Source: Capra hircus (lineage: Eukaryota; Chordata; Mammalia; Artiodactyla; Bovidae). Taken from it: a DNA stretch of 64,000 nt. The stretch is from contig NC_030827.1 in NCBI RefSeq assembly GCF_001704415.2, forward strand, positions 42,970,271 to 43,034,270, in the 5' to 3' direction. Shown here piece by piece: positions 11,846 to 23,963 of the stretch. The position numbers were made by a program, and so were the translations under genes. The first letter of the stretch is position 1. The number at the start of each line of letters is the position of its first letter. The notes beneath the pieces are model-generated. The model did no database searches. It was not told the origin of the DNA and was given only the letters and a program-made list of their open reading frames with translations.

Positions 11846-12616
11846 TTCAGAAAAGGGCAGTATAGCTTTCTCCTTGTGCACAGGGCTCCTCTCTGTTGAA
11901 AGTCTGATCTTCCACATAGGGAGTTTGACCAACCTCACACTCTTAACGCTGGGAGGAAGCCCAGAAAACGAGGGACTAAATGATGGTCCCTGATTGACTG
12001 CTCTAGGTAAGATCTCAGTCAGCATCCCCAGATGTGGGAGAGGAGACATAGCTCCATGATTCCAGTCCCCAGCCATCACGTCACCCCTAGGTTTTCAGTT
12101 TTTCTATCTAAAGCTTTAGTCATTGTAGATTTAAGGGGAACCATTTGTGCTGTGCCTTGCTGAAATGTAATGTGAAATGTGCTATGTTGAAATATAAGCA
12201 TAACATTTTTAAAAAAAACTACTAAGCTGTCATTGGATATTTGTGGATTGTGAGTTTGATCCATAGAAACCTTTTGTGGCCTACTGTGAAGATGTGTCCT
12301 TCCTGGGAAATTTTGCAACTGTAGCTTACAAGTACTCCACTGGCAAAGACAAGGCTATGCTACTCTTCAGCATGTAGTTTCTCAGAAAGTATTTATATGT
12401 TAACAAGTTAAAGGTTACATATATTTTTTCATCTACCCTGGAGACCTCTATACAGAAACCTTTACAAGCAGAGAGCTCTACTAAAGCAGTTCTGACATTA
12501 GCTAATGTGCTCACCGCAGCTTTTTTTTTTTTTTTTTTTAAACTGAGTTTATTTTCAGGCTATCTATTGGTGGACATAGAAGTATACTTGGTAACTGAAA
12601 GACCTTTTGTTCTTTA
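11846..12616. other. Unassigned DNA with a poly-T tract
   Basis: A run of about 20 T at 12520-12539 could be the A-tail of a minus-strand retroposed copy, but no source sequence is recognisable next to it. The short minus-strand open frames at 11834-12318 are not convincing. Confidence 0.4.
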
Positions 12617-12850
12617 CCATTGGCCCAGATGGTAAAGAATCTGCCTAGTGGAGACTGGAGATTGGTCTCAATGGAGGAGACCCAGGTTCGATTCCTGAGT
12701 CAGAAAGAATCCGTGGAGAAGGGATTTGATACCCAGTCCAGTATTCTTGCCTGAAGAATTCCATGGACAGAGGAGCCTGGCGTGCTGCAGTTCATGGCAT
12801 CACAAAGAGTTGGACCCGAGTGAGTGACTAACACTTTCACTTTCACTTTT
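12617..12850 (+). mobile_element. Bov-tA SINE
   Basis: The 5' end is eroded (TTGGCCCAGATGGTAAAGAAT) and a box-B-like CCCAGGTTCGATTCC is retained. The Bov-A tail ends in the repeat CACTTTCACTTTCACTTTT. A ~20-bp insertion-like duplication (GGAGACTGGAGATTGGTCTC) lies in the head. Confidence 0.92.
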
Positions 12851-15285
12851 GGTTGAAAACTATTTTCTCTCGGAAATCATTATCCTATTGTCTTTCGCCA
12901 CTAAGTATTACTGTTGGGAAATCTGATAATGATGAAGTTGGGTGTTTTTCTGAAATCTTGCCCTAGATTGGGCCCTTCTCTTTCACCCTTCCTTCCTTCT
13001 ACAATTTTTTGGGAGCCTGCCCTTAATAAATCATTTACACACACCTCCCATTCTCTGTTTGCTTCCTGAAATCAAACCTGAGGTATGTGGTGGAGTGAAA
13101 TGTTTTATTCTCTAAGAGAAAGGCATTTCAAAGAAGGATGCAGAAGCACTTGAGGTGCAGAGAGGTCACTGAATAGAGCCTTGATCCCTGAAGTGTGTCA
13201 AGTTGGGGGAGGATAAGAGCATAAGAAGTTTCATTTTAGAGGGCCCCAAAAGTGCATTTTAAATCGAAAGCGTTGCAGAGTCTCTGTTCCCTTCTTTCAG
13301 ACCTCATCAGAAATGGTGAAATCTTAGCTACTCCCATCCCAGAAATACCAACTCCTGTCTCAACTTCTAGTCGCCTTTGAATTTAGATAGATTATTGCTA
13401 ATAAGGTAAATATATTACAAAGTCTATTCAAATTATTCAGTGTCTTGGCTTTTATTTATCAAATAAAAAAATCACAAGCTTGATACAAGAAATTTATTGA
13501 GATGCTTTCTTTTGCACCTAAATACCTACTATTTCATTTTCCTCAGGACGTTCATCTATTTATCATCTTCACTTTTTCATATGTTCAGATCATGGCACCT
13601 TATCACAAATTCATAAGAACAGAATAAAAACAATGTTTGCTTGTGTGTGTATTGGAGCAAATTGTTACAACCTTCTCAAAGAGGAAAACATTCAAAGGTT
13701 CTTACTTTAAACTGTGTTTTCAATAATATCCTTCATTTGCTATTATTTTCCCTTTATTCTCAGTATTCATCGTTGCATGTGGAAATATTATTCCTTCTGT
13801 TTACCAAGGTTCCTGCTGTGCCTGAAAGCTAGTTCCTGACAGCTCACAGCCACTTCTGTGCGAAGAATCTAGGGCTCTCAAACGGAAATGCTCGCTCAAG
13901 AAGAAAAAATACTTACATGTTTCATTTCTACCATCTTCCAACATTTCCACTTCTGATAAAATATAGAAAGAAAGCAAGTAAGGGATGAGCTTCATGATAA
14001 CCTTTTGGTGCCAGTGCAGGCCTCCCACCAGGATAAATTTCCCACCTGACAGGTGGTCTTTTCTACCCAAGTACTACTGAGCTGGTGAACTTAAGCAAGA
14101 CTGTGTGACCCACTTAGACCTGGGGCTCAGAGCAGCAGGGTTCTTATTACCATCTGAGAATCTCATGTTGGAAATCTCTTCTGTCATGTCTTTGTGAGCC
14201 TGTGCATCTGATCTTCCCATTTAGAAATTTCTGTGAATGATGAAGGCTGGGGTAACAGAATGAGCCCTCTACTTCTCATGTTTTCTAGAAATCCTCTCAC
14301 CTATATCTGAAAGACTTCTAATGGGTTCTGACTATAAATTTAAGAAAGCCATATTCAAATCAAGAAATAGCATTTGTAACTTTGCTTAGATTAGAACCAT
14401 TTTTAGTTTTAGTTTCCTTCTAGATTTGATAACAAATATACACTAAGGCTTCTCATTACAGGAGAAATATATAGTTACTGGCAGATTTTCAAAGTATAAG
14501 GAAAAGTGAAAACCTCTTCTCTGTAATAATTATACATAACAGTAATTAATGATGTGGGACTTGTGTGATTAAGTAGATTTCATACCTAGATTCTTCTGTA
14601 AGTCAATACACCTGAGTATTTCTGGTTTCTAAACATATCTACTTTCTTAATTCATATCGACCCCATTTCTTTTAAACTGTACCTCAAAGTATTTGAAGTT
14701 CTCTAAAGCTTATCTATTTTATCCTCTTTCCAATTCACAAATAGAACCCATGTCAAGGTAATTAACTGTGATAACCTATTTAGCATAAAGTTATTATAAG
14801 GAAAAAAGAGCACAAAAGCTCTCCAGAAAACCCTCCATATTCTTAAGTTTCTAAATTAGATCACATGTTGCCATTTTCAAACCTTGATTAGTATCTATTG
14901 TGAGTAAACAAATCAGGGTTTAGGCAAAGTCTTGAAAATTTTTCATTTTTTAATGTTTGAATGAAAAAATATTTTCAATAAATTATAATAAAAAATCCAG
15001 AATTAAACTTAATCATCAGGTTTTAATTTCATAGATTATAAGTAAATACTTTTCCACCAAAGAGCATCTGTAATTTCAACTTTGTCAATGATCGAAGTTG
15101 TACAGGATTTGATGATGTTGGGTCTATCAAAAAAACAAAATCCACTAATTTTTGAGAAAGTCCTCAGCTTTTGATTACATGACAATTTTTTGTCAATTTC
15201 TACCTCAGAAGTTCGGTTCTTAATATTTTGATTTTCTATTGGTGAGGTCCTCCATGGACATATTAACTTCGATTGGAATATCTCA
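12851..15285. other. Unassigned DNA
   Basis: This is one of the longest stretches of the window without a recognisable repeat. The composition is ordinary AT-rich. Minus-strand frame 13801-14070 and plus-strand frame 13641-13832 have no features supporting a gene. Confidence 0.5.
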
Positions 15286-15292
15286 GATATTA

Positions 15293-15508
15293 GGGCTTCC
15301 CATGTGGCTCGGTCGTAAAGAATCCACCTGCTAATGCAGAAGATGTGGATTCAATCCCCGGGTTGGAAAGATCTCTTGGAGTAGGAAATGGAGACCCACT
15401 CAGTATTATTGCCGGGAAAACTCCAGGACAGAGGAGACTGGTGGGCTACAGTCCATGGGGTCTCCAAGAGTCAGACATGACTGAGCACAGCACACACACA
15501 GCATCCTG
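15293..15508 (+). mobile_element. Bov-tA SINE with TSD
   Basis: A full head-to-tail Bov-tA starts GGGCTTCCCATGTGGCTCGG and ends TGACTGAGCACAGCACACAC. It is flanked by GATATTA at 15286-15292 and 15509-15515, followed by a short GAAA run. Confidence 0.93.
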
Positions 15509-15532
15509 GATATTAAAAGAAAGAAAGAAAGT

Positions 15533-17537
15533 TTCATCTTCAAGCAAGTTTTAAACACAGGTCAGTATTTAGAAATGCTCACAAAATAATGATAAGGTAA
15601 CTGGGACAGATGCCAGATGATGACTGACCATGTGTTTATATTGTGATTTAAGTCAACTGCATAGAGACCCACAATAACATCAGCACATCCTTCTTGCTTG
15701 AATGAGGAATGTTAAACTTTTTATGTAACTATGTTATGTAACTATGGTGTCAATTCTTTCTGACACCATAAACCAAATCAAAATAAAACTTTTTTTTTCT
15801 TTTGATGTTTTTGCCTTCTGTATTTAAAACATTGCTATGAGTTTTAGGTAAGAGAAGTTTCCAAGTGGTAACAAGAGAAACTGATCAGAAAAGTTAGTCT
15901 AAACTATTTTATCCCAGACCTAAAACAGTCAAGGAAATTGATACTGTATAATGAAACCCTTTAGGGTTTCTTCCACCCTGTTGCAAATACTAGATCTGTT
16001 TTCCAGAGGAGAAAAGAAGTGTCCTATGATATCTCCAGAAGTTTGCCAAATTTAAAAACATATACAACTTCTAAAACTTTGGAGGAATATTGTTGTCTTT
16101 TCCGTTAGATCTATTAGCTAGATGATTAAATTAATTTTTACAGAAGATTTCTTCCCTAAAAAAGTTTTCCATTACATTAAAAAGCTTTAAAATAGTCCAA
16201 ATATGAGGCCAAATTAAAATAACAAGTGAAATTACTAGATGTTTACTTTAAAATCCAAGGGTTCATATTCACACACATGTAGCTGATTTTACCAATTTGA
16301 ATGTATTTGAGGTTATAGCAAGTTGGTTGTTTGAGATACAGCGTCTGAAGATCTAACTTTAAATGAGAAATTTAATGTCTTCCATTAGCATGAAATGCTG
16401 CCATTCACTGGAGGAAAGAAGGAAATATACAGAATTTGCTGTTAGCAGGTCCCAAAATGGGGACCTAATTTCCTTGAGTTTTTGTTTAATGCTGTTCCAA
16501 TTGAAAGCATGAAATAAGCTGGACTCATCATCTGAGGAAGGCAGCTCCACAGGAATCTGAAAACCTGCTAAAAGGCTTTGCCTGTGTTTGTTTATTTTTG
16601 TGATTGTATTTCTCAGCTTATAGATACTAATCCAGAACCAGCTTTCTACACTGGTGAGCAAAAATGAATATACTTCAAATGTGTGTGTTCTGGTCATATT
16701 GACATACTTTATTGGGAAATTAAAAACTGTTGATGAAGGTGGGGTCAGGGAATCTGGTGATTTTTAAAGAGTAAATACTAATCAGATATACTTGAATAAA
16801 ATTCTAACCTCTGCTGAATGGATAACAACTGAGTGATAGATAATTATTGTGTAATAAGTAAGTGATTTGTTATGAGAGAAGGTAGTGCCCATGTGTTAAA
16901 AATGTGAATATGCAAACTAAGGAAAACGTACTTCACTTCTGATCTCCGGCAGGCATATATAGGCATAGTGAGCTTTCTCACATGAAGTCCTTATTCCTTT
17001 TGGTTCATTTATGTTATTGTATAGGCATAATCATAACTAAGACTAAGTGACTATATGAGACAGATAGACACATCAGCAGCAAATTTGTGTACTGAAATAT
17101 TAAGAGGCTGATTTCCTGGGGTGAAGATTTCCACAGGTTGGAAGGAGACTGCAGAGACAGCAGGGCTAACCTGGGCGCACCAGGCAGAGGCAGAAATGTC
17201 TCGGGGAAAACTTGAATAGTCCTTTGTTTTACTGCTGCATCTCACATTTCTCATTTTCATCCTGTGATGTGAATCTTTATTTTTTCTGAAATTCATTAGG
17301 CTCCTGTTTTTGCCGTTCCACATTTTGATCTCAGGTTTTCCTCCCAGTTTTGCCCTTCAATGTCCGCTCTGCCATCCCATTCACTATAAACACAGATCTG
17401 ATTTGCAGTTTCTTGAGTGATCTAACTTAGACCACTTCTGTCATTCATCAAATATCCTCCCTTCTCTACCCTTTTATACTTATTTAAGCTTTATATAGAC
17501 CATTTCCCATCTCCTTTGTGGAAATCTTCTCTGAGAA

Positions 17538-17540
<3 letters not shown>
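15533..17540. other. Unassigned DNA
   Basis: No repeat family is recognised. The minus-strand open frames at 16359-16697 (112 codons) and 17051-17323 (90 codons) lack recognisable domains and are probably chance. Confidence 0.5.
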
Positions 17541-17571
<31 letters not shown>

Positions 17572-17593
17572 ATGCATGCATGTGTGTGTGTGT
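17541..17593. repeat. (TG)n microsatellite interrupted by CATG repeats
   Basis: There are fifteen TG units at 17541-17570, then CATGCATGCA, then further TG units. It is a likely length-polymorphic marker. Confidence 0.97.
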
Positions 17594-17726
17594 TAATGGT
17601 ATGTTAATATGTTAGCTTTCTATTGCTGATAACAGATTACCATGTACTTAGCAAAACAACACTAATTTAATATTTCATAATTTAGTAAGTCAGAATTTAA
17701 GGCACTGAGTGGTAAATCTCATATGT

Positions 17727-17940
17727 TTGTGGATGGTTTAGTCTCTAAGTCATGTCTGACTCTTTTGACCCCATGAACTGTAGCCTGCCAGGCTCCTCTA
17801 TCAATGAGATTGATTCTCCAGGCTAGAATACTGGAGTGGTTGCCATTTCCTTCTCCAGGGGATCTGCCTGACCTGGGGATCGAACCCACGTCTTCAGCAT
17901 TGCAAGCAGATTCTTTACTGAATGAACCACCAGGGAAGCC
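17727..17940 (-). mobile_element. Bov-tA SINE, minus strand, with TSD
   Basis: The Bov-A tail is at the left (TTTAGTCTCTAAGTCATGTC) and the head at the right (GAACCACCAGGGAAGCC). A perfect 9-bp target duplication, CTCATATGT, lies at 17718-17726 and 17941-17949. Confidence 0.95.
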
Positions 17941-17949
17941 CTCATATGT

Positions 17950-18035
17950 GTACACCTACCCCCGAATCATTGAGTTGTATGCATAAAATATGTACATCTT
18001 ATTATGTCAACCATACCTCAATAAAGTAGTTTAAA
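17950..18035 (+). repeat. L1 3' terminal fragment
   Basis: GAGTTGTATGCATAAAATATGTACATC...ACCATACCTCAATAAAG followed by TTTAAAAAA resembles the 3' UTR end of an old L1, with its AATAAA signal and tail. Confidence 0.6.
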
Positions 18036-18459
18036 AAACAGAAGTTCAGACACAGAGTGACTCAATTGGTTTTCTAGAATCTTCCATAGCCAATATCATG
18101 GGATCAGTAGGGCTGTATTTCTTTCTGAAGAATCTGGGCATGAATTTGCTTGCAAGTTCATACAAATTGTTCACAATGTTCAGATCCACACAGTAGTCAT
18201 AGGATGGAGGTTGCCATTTCCTTGCTGGGTATTGGTCTGAAGTCCTTCTCAGCTTCTAGAACTCCTATGTTTCTTGGCATTTGGTCTCATTTCTCCATCT
18301 TCAAAAATCTAGTCCTTCTCAAGCTTTGTCTCTCTCTGACTTCCTCTTTTGCAGCATCTCTTCTGCCTCCAGTCAAAGAATTCTCTGCATTAAGGGGTCA
18401 TATGATTAGATTGGGCTTACCTTGATAATTCAGGATAAAGTATCTATTTTAAGAATCAT

Positions 18460-18618
18460 AATCTTGTTTCCATATCTGTGCTATTGGGAATAATGATGTA
18501 ATAAACATGGGAGTGTGTATATCTCTGCTAATCCTGTTTTCATTTCCTTTGGGTATATATCCAGAAGTGGAATTGCTGGATCACATGGCAGATTTATTTT
18601 TAATTTTTTGAGGGATCT
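18460..18618 (-). mobile_element. Old L1, inverted 5' part (piece 1)
   Basis: This is the reverse of an L1 ORF2-end/3' UTR boundary (TTGTTTCCATATCTGTGCTATTGG ... GGGTATATATCCAGAAGTGG, TTTTTAATTTTTTGAGGGATC). The same element resumes at 21120 after a younger L1, then switches orientation at about 21153. This shows a 5'-inverted older copy split by a later insertion. Confidence 0.75.
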
Positions 18619-18720
18619 CTGTACTTTTTCTTTTTTATTGAAGTATAATTGATTTAAAATGTTGTGCTTACCTCTGCTGTACAGCAAAATGACTCAGTTA
18701 CACACATATAGACATTCTTT

Positions 18721-19001
18721 GGAGAAGGCAATGGCAACCCACTCCAGTACTCTTGCCTGGAAAATCCCATGGACGGAGGAGCCTGGGGGGCTGTAGTCCA
18801 TGGGATCACTGAGGGTCGGACACGACTGAGCGACTTCACTTTCACTTTTCACTTTCATGCATTGGAGAAGGAAATGGCAACCCACTCCAGTGTTCTTGCC
18901 TGGAGAATCCCAGGGACAGGGGAGACTGGTGGGCTGCCGTCTATGGGGTCGCACAGAGTCGGACACGACTGAAGTGACTTAGCAGCAGCAGCAGCAGCAG
19001 C
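18721..19001 (+). mobile_element. Bov-A2 dimer SINE with (AGC)n tail and TSD
   Basis: Two Bov-A units (each GGAGAAGG.AATGGCAACCCACTCC ... CGACTGA) are joined by ACTTTCACTTTTCACTTTCATGCATT and end in seven AGC units. An 11-bp perfect target duplication, AGACATTCTTT, lies at 18710-18720 and 19002-19012. Bov-A2 is characteristic of bovid and close pecoran genomes. Confidence 0.97.
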
Positions 19002-20259
19002 AGACATTCTTTGTTTATATTCTTTTCCACTATGGTTTATTACAGGATGTTGAATATAGTCCCCTGTGCTATACAGTAAGACCTTATTATTTATTCGTGG
19101 TATATTTGACAGTTCGCATCTGCTAATTCCAAAATCCCAGTGCTTCCTTCCTCTACCCACCTCCCCCTTGGCAAGCACAAGTCTGTTCTCCATGTCTATG
19201 AGTCTGTCTCTGTTTTGTAGATAAGTTCATCTGCACCATATTTTAGATTCCACATATAAGTGATATCATATGGTGCTGGTCTTTCTGATTTACTTCACTT
19301 ATACTAATCTTTGGTTGCATCCATGTTGCTGCAAATGGCATTATTTCTTTTTTTTTTTTTTAGTATTCCAGTGCGTGTGTATGTATCTTCTTTATCCATC
19401 CATCTATTGATGGATATTCGATGTTTTGGCTATTGTGAACAGTGCCGCTATGAACATAGGGGAACATGTATCTTTTGAATTATAATTTTGTATAGGTTTA
19501 TGCCCTGGAGTAGGATTGCTGGATCATATAGTAATTCTATTTTTAGTTTTCTAAGGAACCTCCACACCGTTTCTTAGTGGCTGCATCAACTTCCATTCAC
19601 ATCCTCAGTGTAGGAGCCTTCGTTTTCTCTATGCCTTCTGTAGCATTTGTTATTTGTAGACTTTTTAATGATGGACAATCTGACGGGTGTGAGGTGTTAC
19701 CTTCTTGTAGGTTTGATTCATATTTCTCTAGTAATTAGAGATTTTGAGTATATTTTCATGTGCCTACTGGCCATCTGTATGTCTTCTTTGGATAAATGTC
19801 TATTAATGTCATCTGCTCATTTTTTTTCAAAGGGTTGTTTGATTTTTTGTTGTTGAGTTGTAATTTTTGTTGTTTACATATTGGAGATTAAGCCCTTGTT
19901 TATCACAGCATTTGTAAATGTATCTTCCCATTCTTAGGTTGTCTTTTTTTGTTGTTTTATTGTTTCCTTTGCTGTGCAAAAGCTCATAAGTTTGATTAGG
20001 TCTATTTTGTTTTTTTTATTTCTTTTGTGTCTATTGCCTTGAAAAACTGACCTAAGAAAACATTGGTTCTATCTATGTCAAAGAATGTTTTGGATATGCT
20101 CTCTTCTGGAATTTTATGGTGTCATGTTTTATGTTTAAGCGTTTAAGTCATTTTGAATTTATTTTTGTGCCTGGTATGACAGTGTTCTAACTTCATTGAC
20201 TTACATGCAACTGTCCAACTTTTCCAGCAACACTTGCTGCAGAGAGTTTCTTTTTCTAT

Positions 20260-20580
20260 TTAGTATCCTATCTTCCTTTGTTGAAGATTAATTGGCTGTA
20301 GGTGTATGGGTTTATTTCTGAGCTCTCTATTCTGTTCTGCATGTTTTTGTGTCAATACCACACTGTTTTGAATACTGTAACTTTGTGGTATTGTCTGACT
20401 TTGGGAAGACATTATGTCACCTGCATTTTTTCCCCTTCTTAGGATTATTTCAGCAATTCTATGTCTTTTATGGTTCCATATAAATTTATGGATTATTTGC
20501 TCTAGTGCTGTGAAAATTGTCATTGATATTTTGATAGGGATTAAATTAAATCTGTAGATTGCTTTGGGTAGTATAGCCAC
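20260..20580 (-). pseudogene. L1 ORF2 fragment (post-RT region)
   Basis: The open frame reads MAILPKAIYRFN at its start and FTALEQIIHKFIW further on, the conserved segment downstream of the L1 RT palm. Later residues drift because of a frameshift. It is only a remnant of the 18.6-21.1 kb L1. Confidence 0.8.
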
Positions 20581-20636
20581 TTTTTAAATTTTTATTTTAT
20601 TTTTTAGATGTTTTATTTTGTATTTGGGTATAAGTA

Positions 20637-20792
20637 AAGTTGAAGTGAAGTTGCTCAGTCATGTCCGACTCTTTGCAACCCCATGGACTGTAGCCTATAA
20701 GGCTTCTCTGTCCATGGAATTTTCCAGGCAAGAGTACTGGAGTGGGTTGCCATTTTCTTCTTCAGGGGATCTTCCCAACTCAGGGATCGAAC
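20637..20792 (-). mobile_element. Bov-tA/Bov-A fragment, minus strand
   Basis: It runs from GTTGAAGTGAAGTTGCTCAG through the Bov-A unit to the box-B region CAGGGATCGAACAC. Most of the tRNA head is missing, so it is 5'-truncated. It lies inside the L1. Confidence 0.9.
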
Positions 20793-21119
20793 ACAATTAA
20801 CAAATAATGTTGGGTATTGTCATTTTAATAATAATTCTTCCAGTTTAAAAGCATGGAATATCTTTCCATTTTTTGAATTTCTTCAATTGTTTAATTAAAT
20901 TTTAATTCCAATTCTTTATTTACATTACTTCAATTTCCTTTATTAATGGATTATAGTTCTTAGAGTATAAATCTTTTACTTCCTTGATCAGCTTTATACC
21001 TAGGTTTTTTTTGGTGCTATTTTAAAAGATACCTTTTTTTTTAACATTCCCTTTTTGACAACATTTCATTGTTAGTATTAAAGAAATACAACCAACTTTT
21101 GAATGTTAATCTTGTGTCG

Positions 21120-21177
21120 TGCTATCCATATTATTGTCTATAATGGTTGATCCACCAACAAATGAATGGATGAAGAA

Positions 21178-21219
<42 letters not shown>

Positions 21220-21720
21220 GGATATTATATGGTCATGAAAAAGGACATCTTGTCATTTGTCACAACATGCATGGACCTTGAGCACATGCCTTATACTTAA
21301 TAAGTCAGACAGAGAAACAAATGTACTGTAGATTCTATATGGATTCTAAAGAAGTCAGACTTAAAACCAGAACATAAAATAGTGGTTACCAAGAGATGGG
21401 GGCTGGGAACATAAGACAGATTCTGTTTAAGGTATAAGCTTGCAACAAATAGTCAATAATCTCAACAGATCTAATGAATAATATTGTATAGTGAAGATAA
21501 ATAATGATAGTATACTATGATCACCAAACTTGCGGAGAGACTAGAACTTAATTACTCCAACTACTGAAAAGAAAGGATAATAATAAAATATGATATAGGT
21601 GTTAATTATTGCTGCAATGGTAACCATACTATAATGTTTAAATGTATCAAACCAACGTGTTGTACACCTTATATTCACACAATATTATAAAGCAAATATA
21701 TTCAATAAAGACATTTTAAA
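21120..21720 (+). mobile_element. Old L1, remainder: short inverted piece then plus-strand 3' end
   Basis: 21120-21152 (CCATATTATTGTCTATAATGG) continues the minus-oriented piece left off at 18618. At about 21153 the orientation flips to plus (ACCAACAAATGAATGGATG, AGTCAGACAGAGAAAC, GATGGGGGCTGGGAACATAAG). It continues to a 3' end near 21720 (TTGTACACCTTATATTCACAC, ATTCAATAAAGACATTTTAA). The pattern matches twin-priming inversion of an old L1. Confidence 0.75.
21181..21219. repeat. (CA)n microsatellite
   Basis: There are about nineteen AC units. It lies in the old L1 where the consensus has a TATATATACAC-like stretch, so it probably grew from that seed. Confidence 0.97.
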
Positions 21721-22868
21721 ATGGATCATAATCTTAAAACATCTGCCAAATCCCTTCTCAGCAGTGACAAGATTAACATTTGACTGAATGACCAGAGGAC
21801 GGATAATTCTTCCTGTCACAGCCATTATCACACCATTGGCTTCTATCCTTTATTACTTTGCTTTGGCCATGGTAGTATCTTTTTGAACTGGCTTTAAACA
21901 CTCCTTTGGAATTAGTGTTCTTGGTGTGAATTAAATTTTTCAAAGGAAATCCTTCATGTAGATTTGAAAAGTACAGTTTAGAAGAAGATTCTGTATATAC
22001 AGATGCTATAGCCCCTTGTGCATCACCTCGCAAAGTTGTTGTTATTCTAAAGCAGATTTCAGAATTTATGTCCAGCTTCCAAGGTGTCAAGAAACAATGA
22101 GAGTTGCATTGGCTACTTGATTCGACTCCATATTCCTTGATTTATGGCTTAATTTTCTAGTCTTTAGCGTCACGTTGTTTAGGAGGCTACAGCAGTGGTG
22201 CAGCTACGAGACTGTAATGAACTGTCTCCAATGGTGGCTTGAAAGAAAGTAGCTCCCCTGATGAGCAGGTTCTCTACTCTTGGAGTCATCTTAAAAGGCT
22301 CAGGCATGAACATGCTTCTTTATTTCCTGTAAGGTTTTATAAGAGTCTATCTTTCTGTGTTGTTCTTTATGCCTAAAAACATAGCAGTAGTTTATAGCTC
22401 CTGCACTGAACCCTGCATGACACAGTATTTGATCCCAGGAATAAGTGCAACATAATAGATCCTTAAAATATGTGGCTTTGGTTTAGTGGCCAGGAAATAG
22501 ATGTAGACAATCTGATGTTGCAGGTTAGGACCTTGTGAGGCTTTGGCCAAACATTTGTAAAATTGTCACCTACAGTGACCGGAAAGGAAAGTGTTCATAA
22601 GTGCCTGTAGCTTTGAGGGAAATGGTTATATAGAGCCATAATATTGGTATCATACCATACATTTTTAGCTGTTTTTAACAAAATATTATATAAAAGTTAA
22701 TCATCTGTTACAGGCAAGGATTTTTAGGTGTGCTGGCAGAGAGAGAAAGATATGGAAAGGTCTACAAATTTGGGGTCTCACTGCCTTAAAAACCTATGGC
22801 TAATTCTGTTTCCAAAAAAAACAGGTATTAAAGCCAATCAAGTAAGCCAATAAAATAAGACAAAACTA
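21721..22868. other. Unassigned DNA
   Basis: I recognise no repeat. The minus-strand open frame 21773-22090 (105 codons) is fairly polar and lacks any family motif. I cannot support it as an exon. Confidence 0.45.
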
Positions 22869-23690
22869 ATCAAGATTGCTGGGAGAAATATCAATAACCT
22901 CAGATATGCAGATGACACCAGCCTTATGGCAGAAAGTGAAGAGGAACTAAAAAGCCTCCTGATGAAGGTGAAAGAGGAGAGTGAAAAAGTTGGCTTAAAG
23001 CTCAACATTCAGAAAATGAAGATCATGGCATCCGGTCCCATCACTTCATGGCAAATAGATGGGGAAACAGGGGAAATAGTGGCTGACTTTATTTTTTGGG
23101 CTCCAAAATCACTGCAGATGGTGACTGCAGCCATGAAATTAAATGATGCTTACTCTTTGGAAGAAAAGTTATGACCAATCTAGATAGCATATTCAAAAGC
23201 AGAGACATTACTTTGCCAACCAAGGTCTGTCTAGTCAAGGTTATGGTTTTTCCTGTGGTCATGTATGGATGTGAGATTTGGACTGTGAAGAAGGCTGAGC
23301 ACTGAAGAATTGATGCTTTTGAACTGCGGTGTTGGAGAAGACTCTTGAGAGTCCCTTGGTCTGCAAGGAGATCCAACCAGTCCATTCTGAAGGAGATCAG
23401 CCCTGGGATTTCTTTGGAAGGAATGATGCTGAAGCTGAAGCTCCAGTACTTTGGCCACCTCCTGTGAAGAGTTGACTCATTGGAAAAGACTCTGATGCTG
23501 GGAGGGATTGGAGGCAGGAGGAGAAGGGGACGACAGGCGATGAGATGGCGGATGGCATCACTGACTCGATGGACATGAGTCTGAGTGAACTCCGGGAGTT
23601 GGTGATGGAAAGGGAGGCCTGGCGTGCTGCAATTCATCGGGTCGCAAAGAGTCGGACACGACTGAGCGACTGAACTGAACTGAACTGAAT
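22869..23690 (+). mobile_element. BovB 3' part, plus strand, 5'-truncated
   Basis: It begins at the segment just before the RT catalytic box (AATATCAATAACCTCAG, then GATATGCAGATGACACC encoding YADD-type residues). It continues through the thumb (GGCTTAAAGCTCAACATTCAG) and ends with GACTGAGCGACTGAACTGAA repeats. It has a frameshift in the KITADGD region. It is 5'-truncated, as is usual for BovB. Confidence 0.95.
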
Positions 23691-23741
23691 GTAATTGTTA
23701 AGTCCAGAAAAGAAGTTTAGATATGGTTATTGGCATATGGA

Positions 23742-23950
23742 GGAGCACTCATGGTGGCTCGGACAGTAAAGAGTCTTCCTGCAGTGCAGGAGACCCAGAT
23801 TTGATCCCTGGAATGGAGAGATCCCCTGGAGAAGGAAATGGCAACCCACTCCAGTGTTCTTGCCCAGAGAATCCCATGGACAGAAGAGCCTTGTAGTCTA
23901 CAGTATTGGATTCGCAAAGAGTTGGACACAACTGAGTGAATAACGTTTTC
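23742..23950 (+). mobile_element. Bov-tA SINE with 13-bp TSD
   Basis: The head is GGAGCACTCATGGTGGCTCGG and the tail ends GAGTGAATAACGTTTTC. A perfect 13-bp target duplication, ATTGGCATATGGA, lies at 23729-23741 and 23951-23963. It lies just downstream of the plus-strand BovB. Confidence 0.96.
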
Positions 23951-23963
23951 ATTGGCATATGGA

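Larger units (their letters stand above)
17615..18445 (-). repeat. Ancient LTR-type repeat, split by later insertions
   Basis: The left piece (GTTAGCTTTCTATTGCTG, AACAGATTACCATGTACTTAG) and the right piece (GAAGTTCAGACACAG ... GGTCATATGATTAGATTGGG, ACCTTGATAATTCAGGATAA) belong to the reverse of one old mammalian LTR-like repeat. It is interrupted by a Bov-tA at 17727-17940 and an L1 3' end at about 17950-18035. The subfamily is not named. Confidence 0.5.
18619..21119 (-). mobile_element. L1 LINE, minus strand, 5'-truncated, inserted in an older L1
   Basis: The 3' end begins with a T-rich tract at 18619 (complement of the A-tail). It proceeds through the artiodactyl L1 3' UTR and ORF2 (the CTATTGATGGATATTCGATG and TTGCTGGATCATATAGTAATTC blocks) and ends near 21119 inside ORF2. 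It carries a Bov-A2 SINE (18721-19001) and a Bov-tA piece (20637-20792), the latter next to a short extra L1 3'-end-like piece at 20583-20636. The coding frames are heavily broken. Confidence 0.85.

Noticed and set aside
17541..21219. TG and CA tracts as a CRISPR-like or regulatory array
   Set aside because: They are simple dinucleotide repeats, and one lies inside an old L1.
21773..22090. 105-codon minus-strand frame as an exon
   Set aside because: No recognisable protein family and no convincing splice signals. The length is expected by chance in 64 kb.
23089..23637. 182-codon minus-strand frame
   Set aside because: It is the antisense shadow of a plus-strand BovB. The same antisense phrases recur at other BovB copies.
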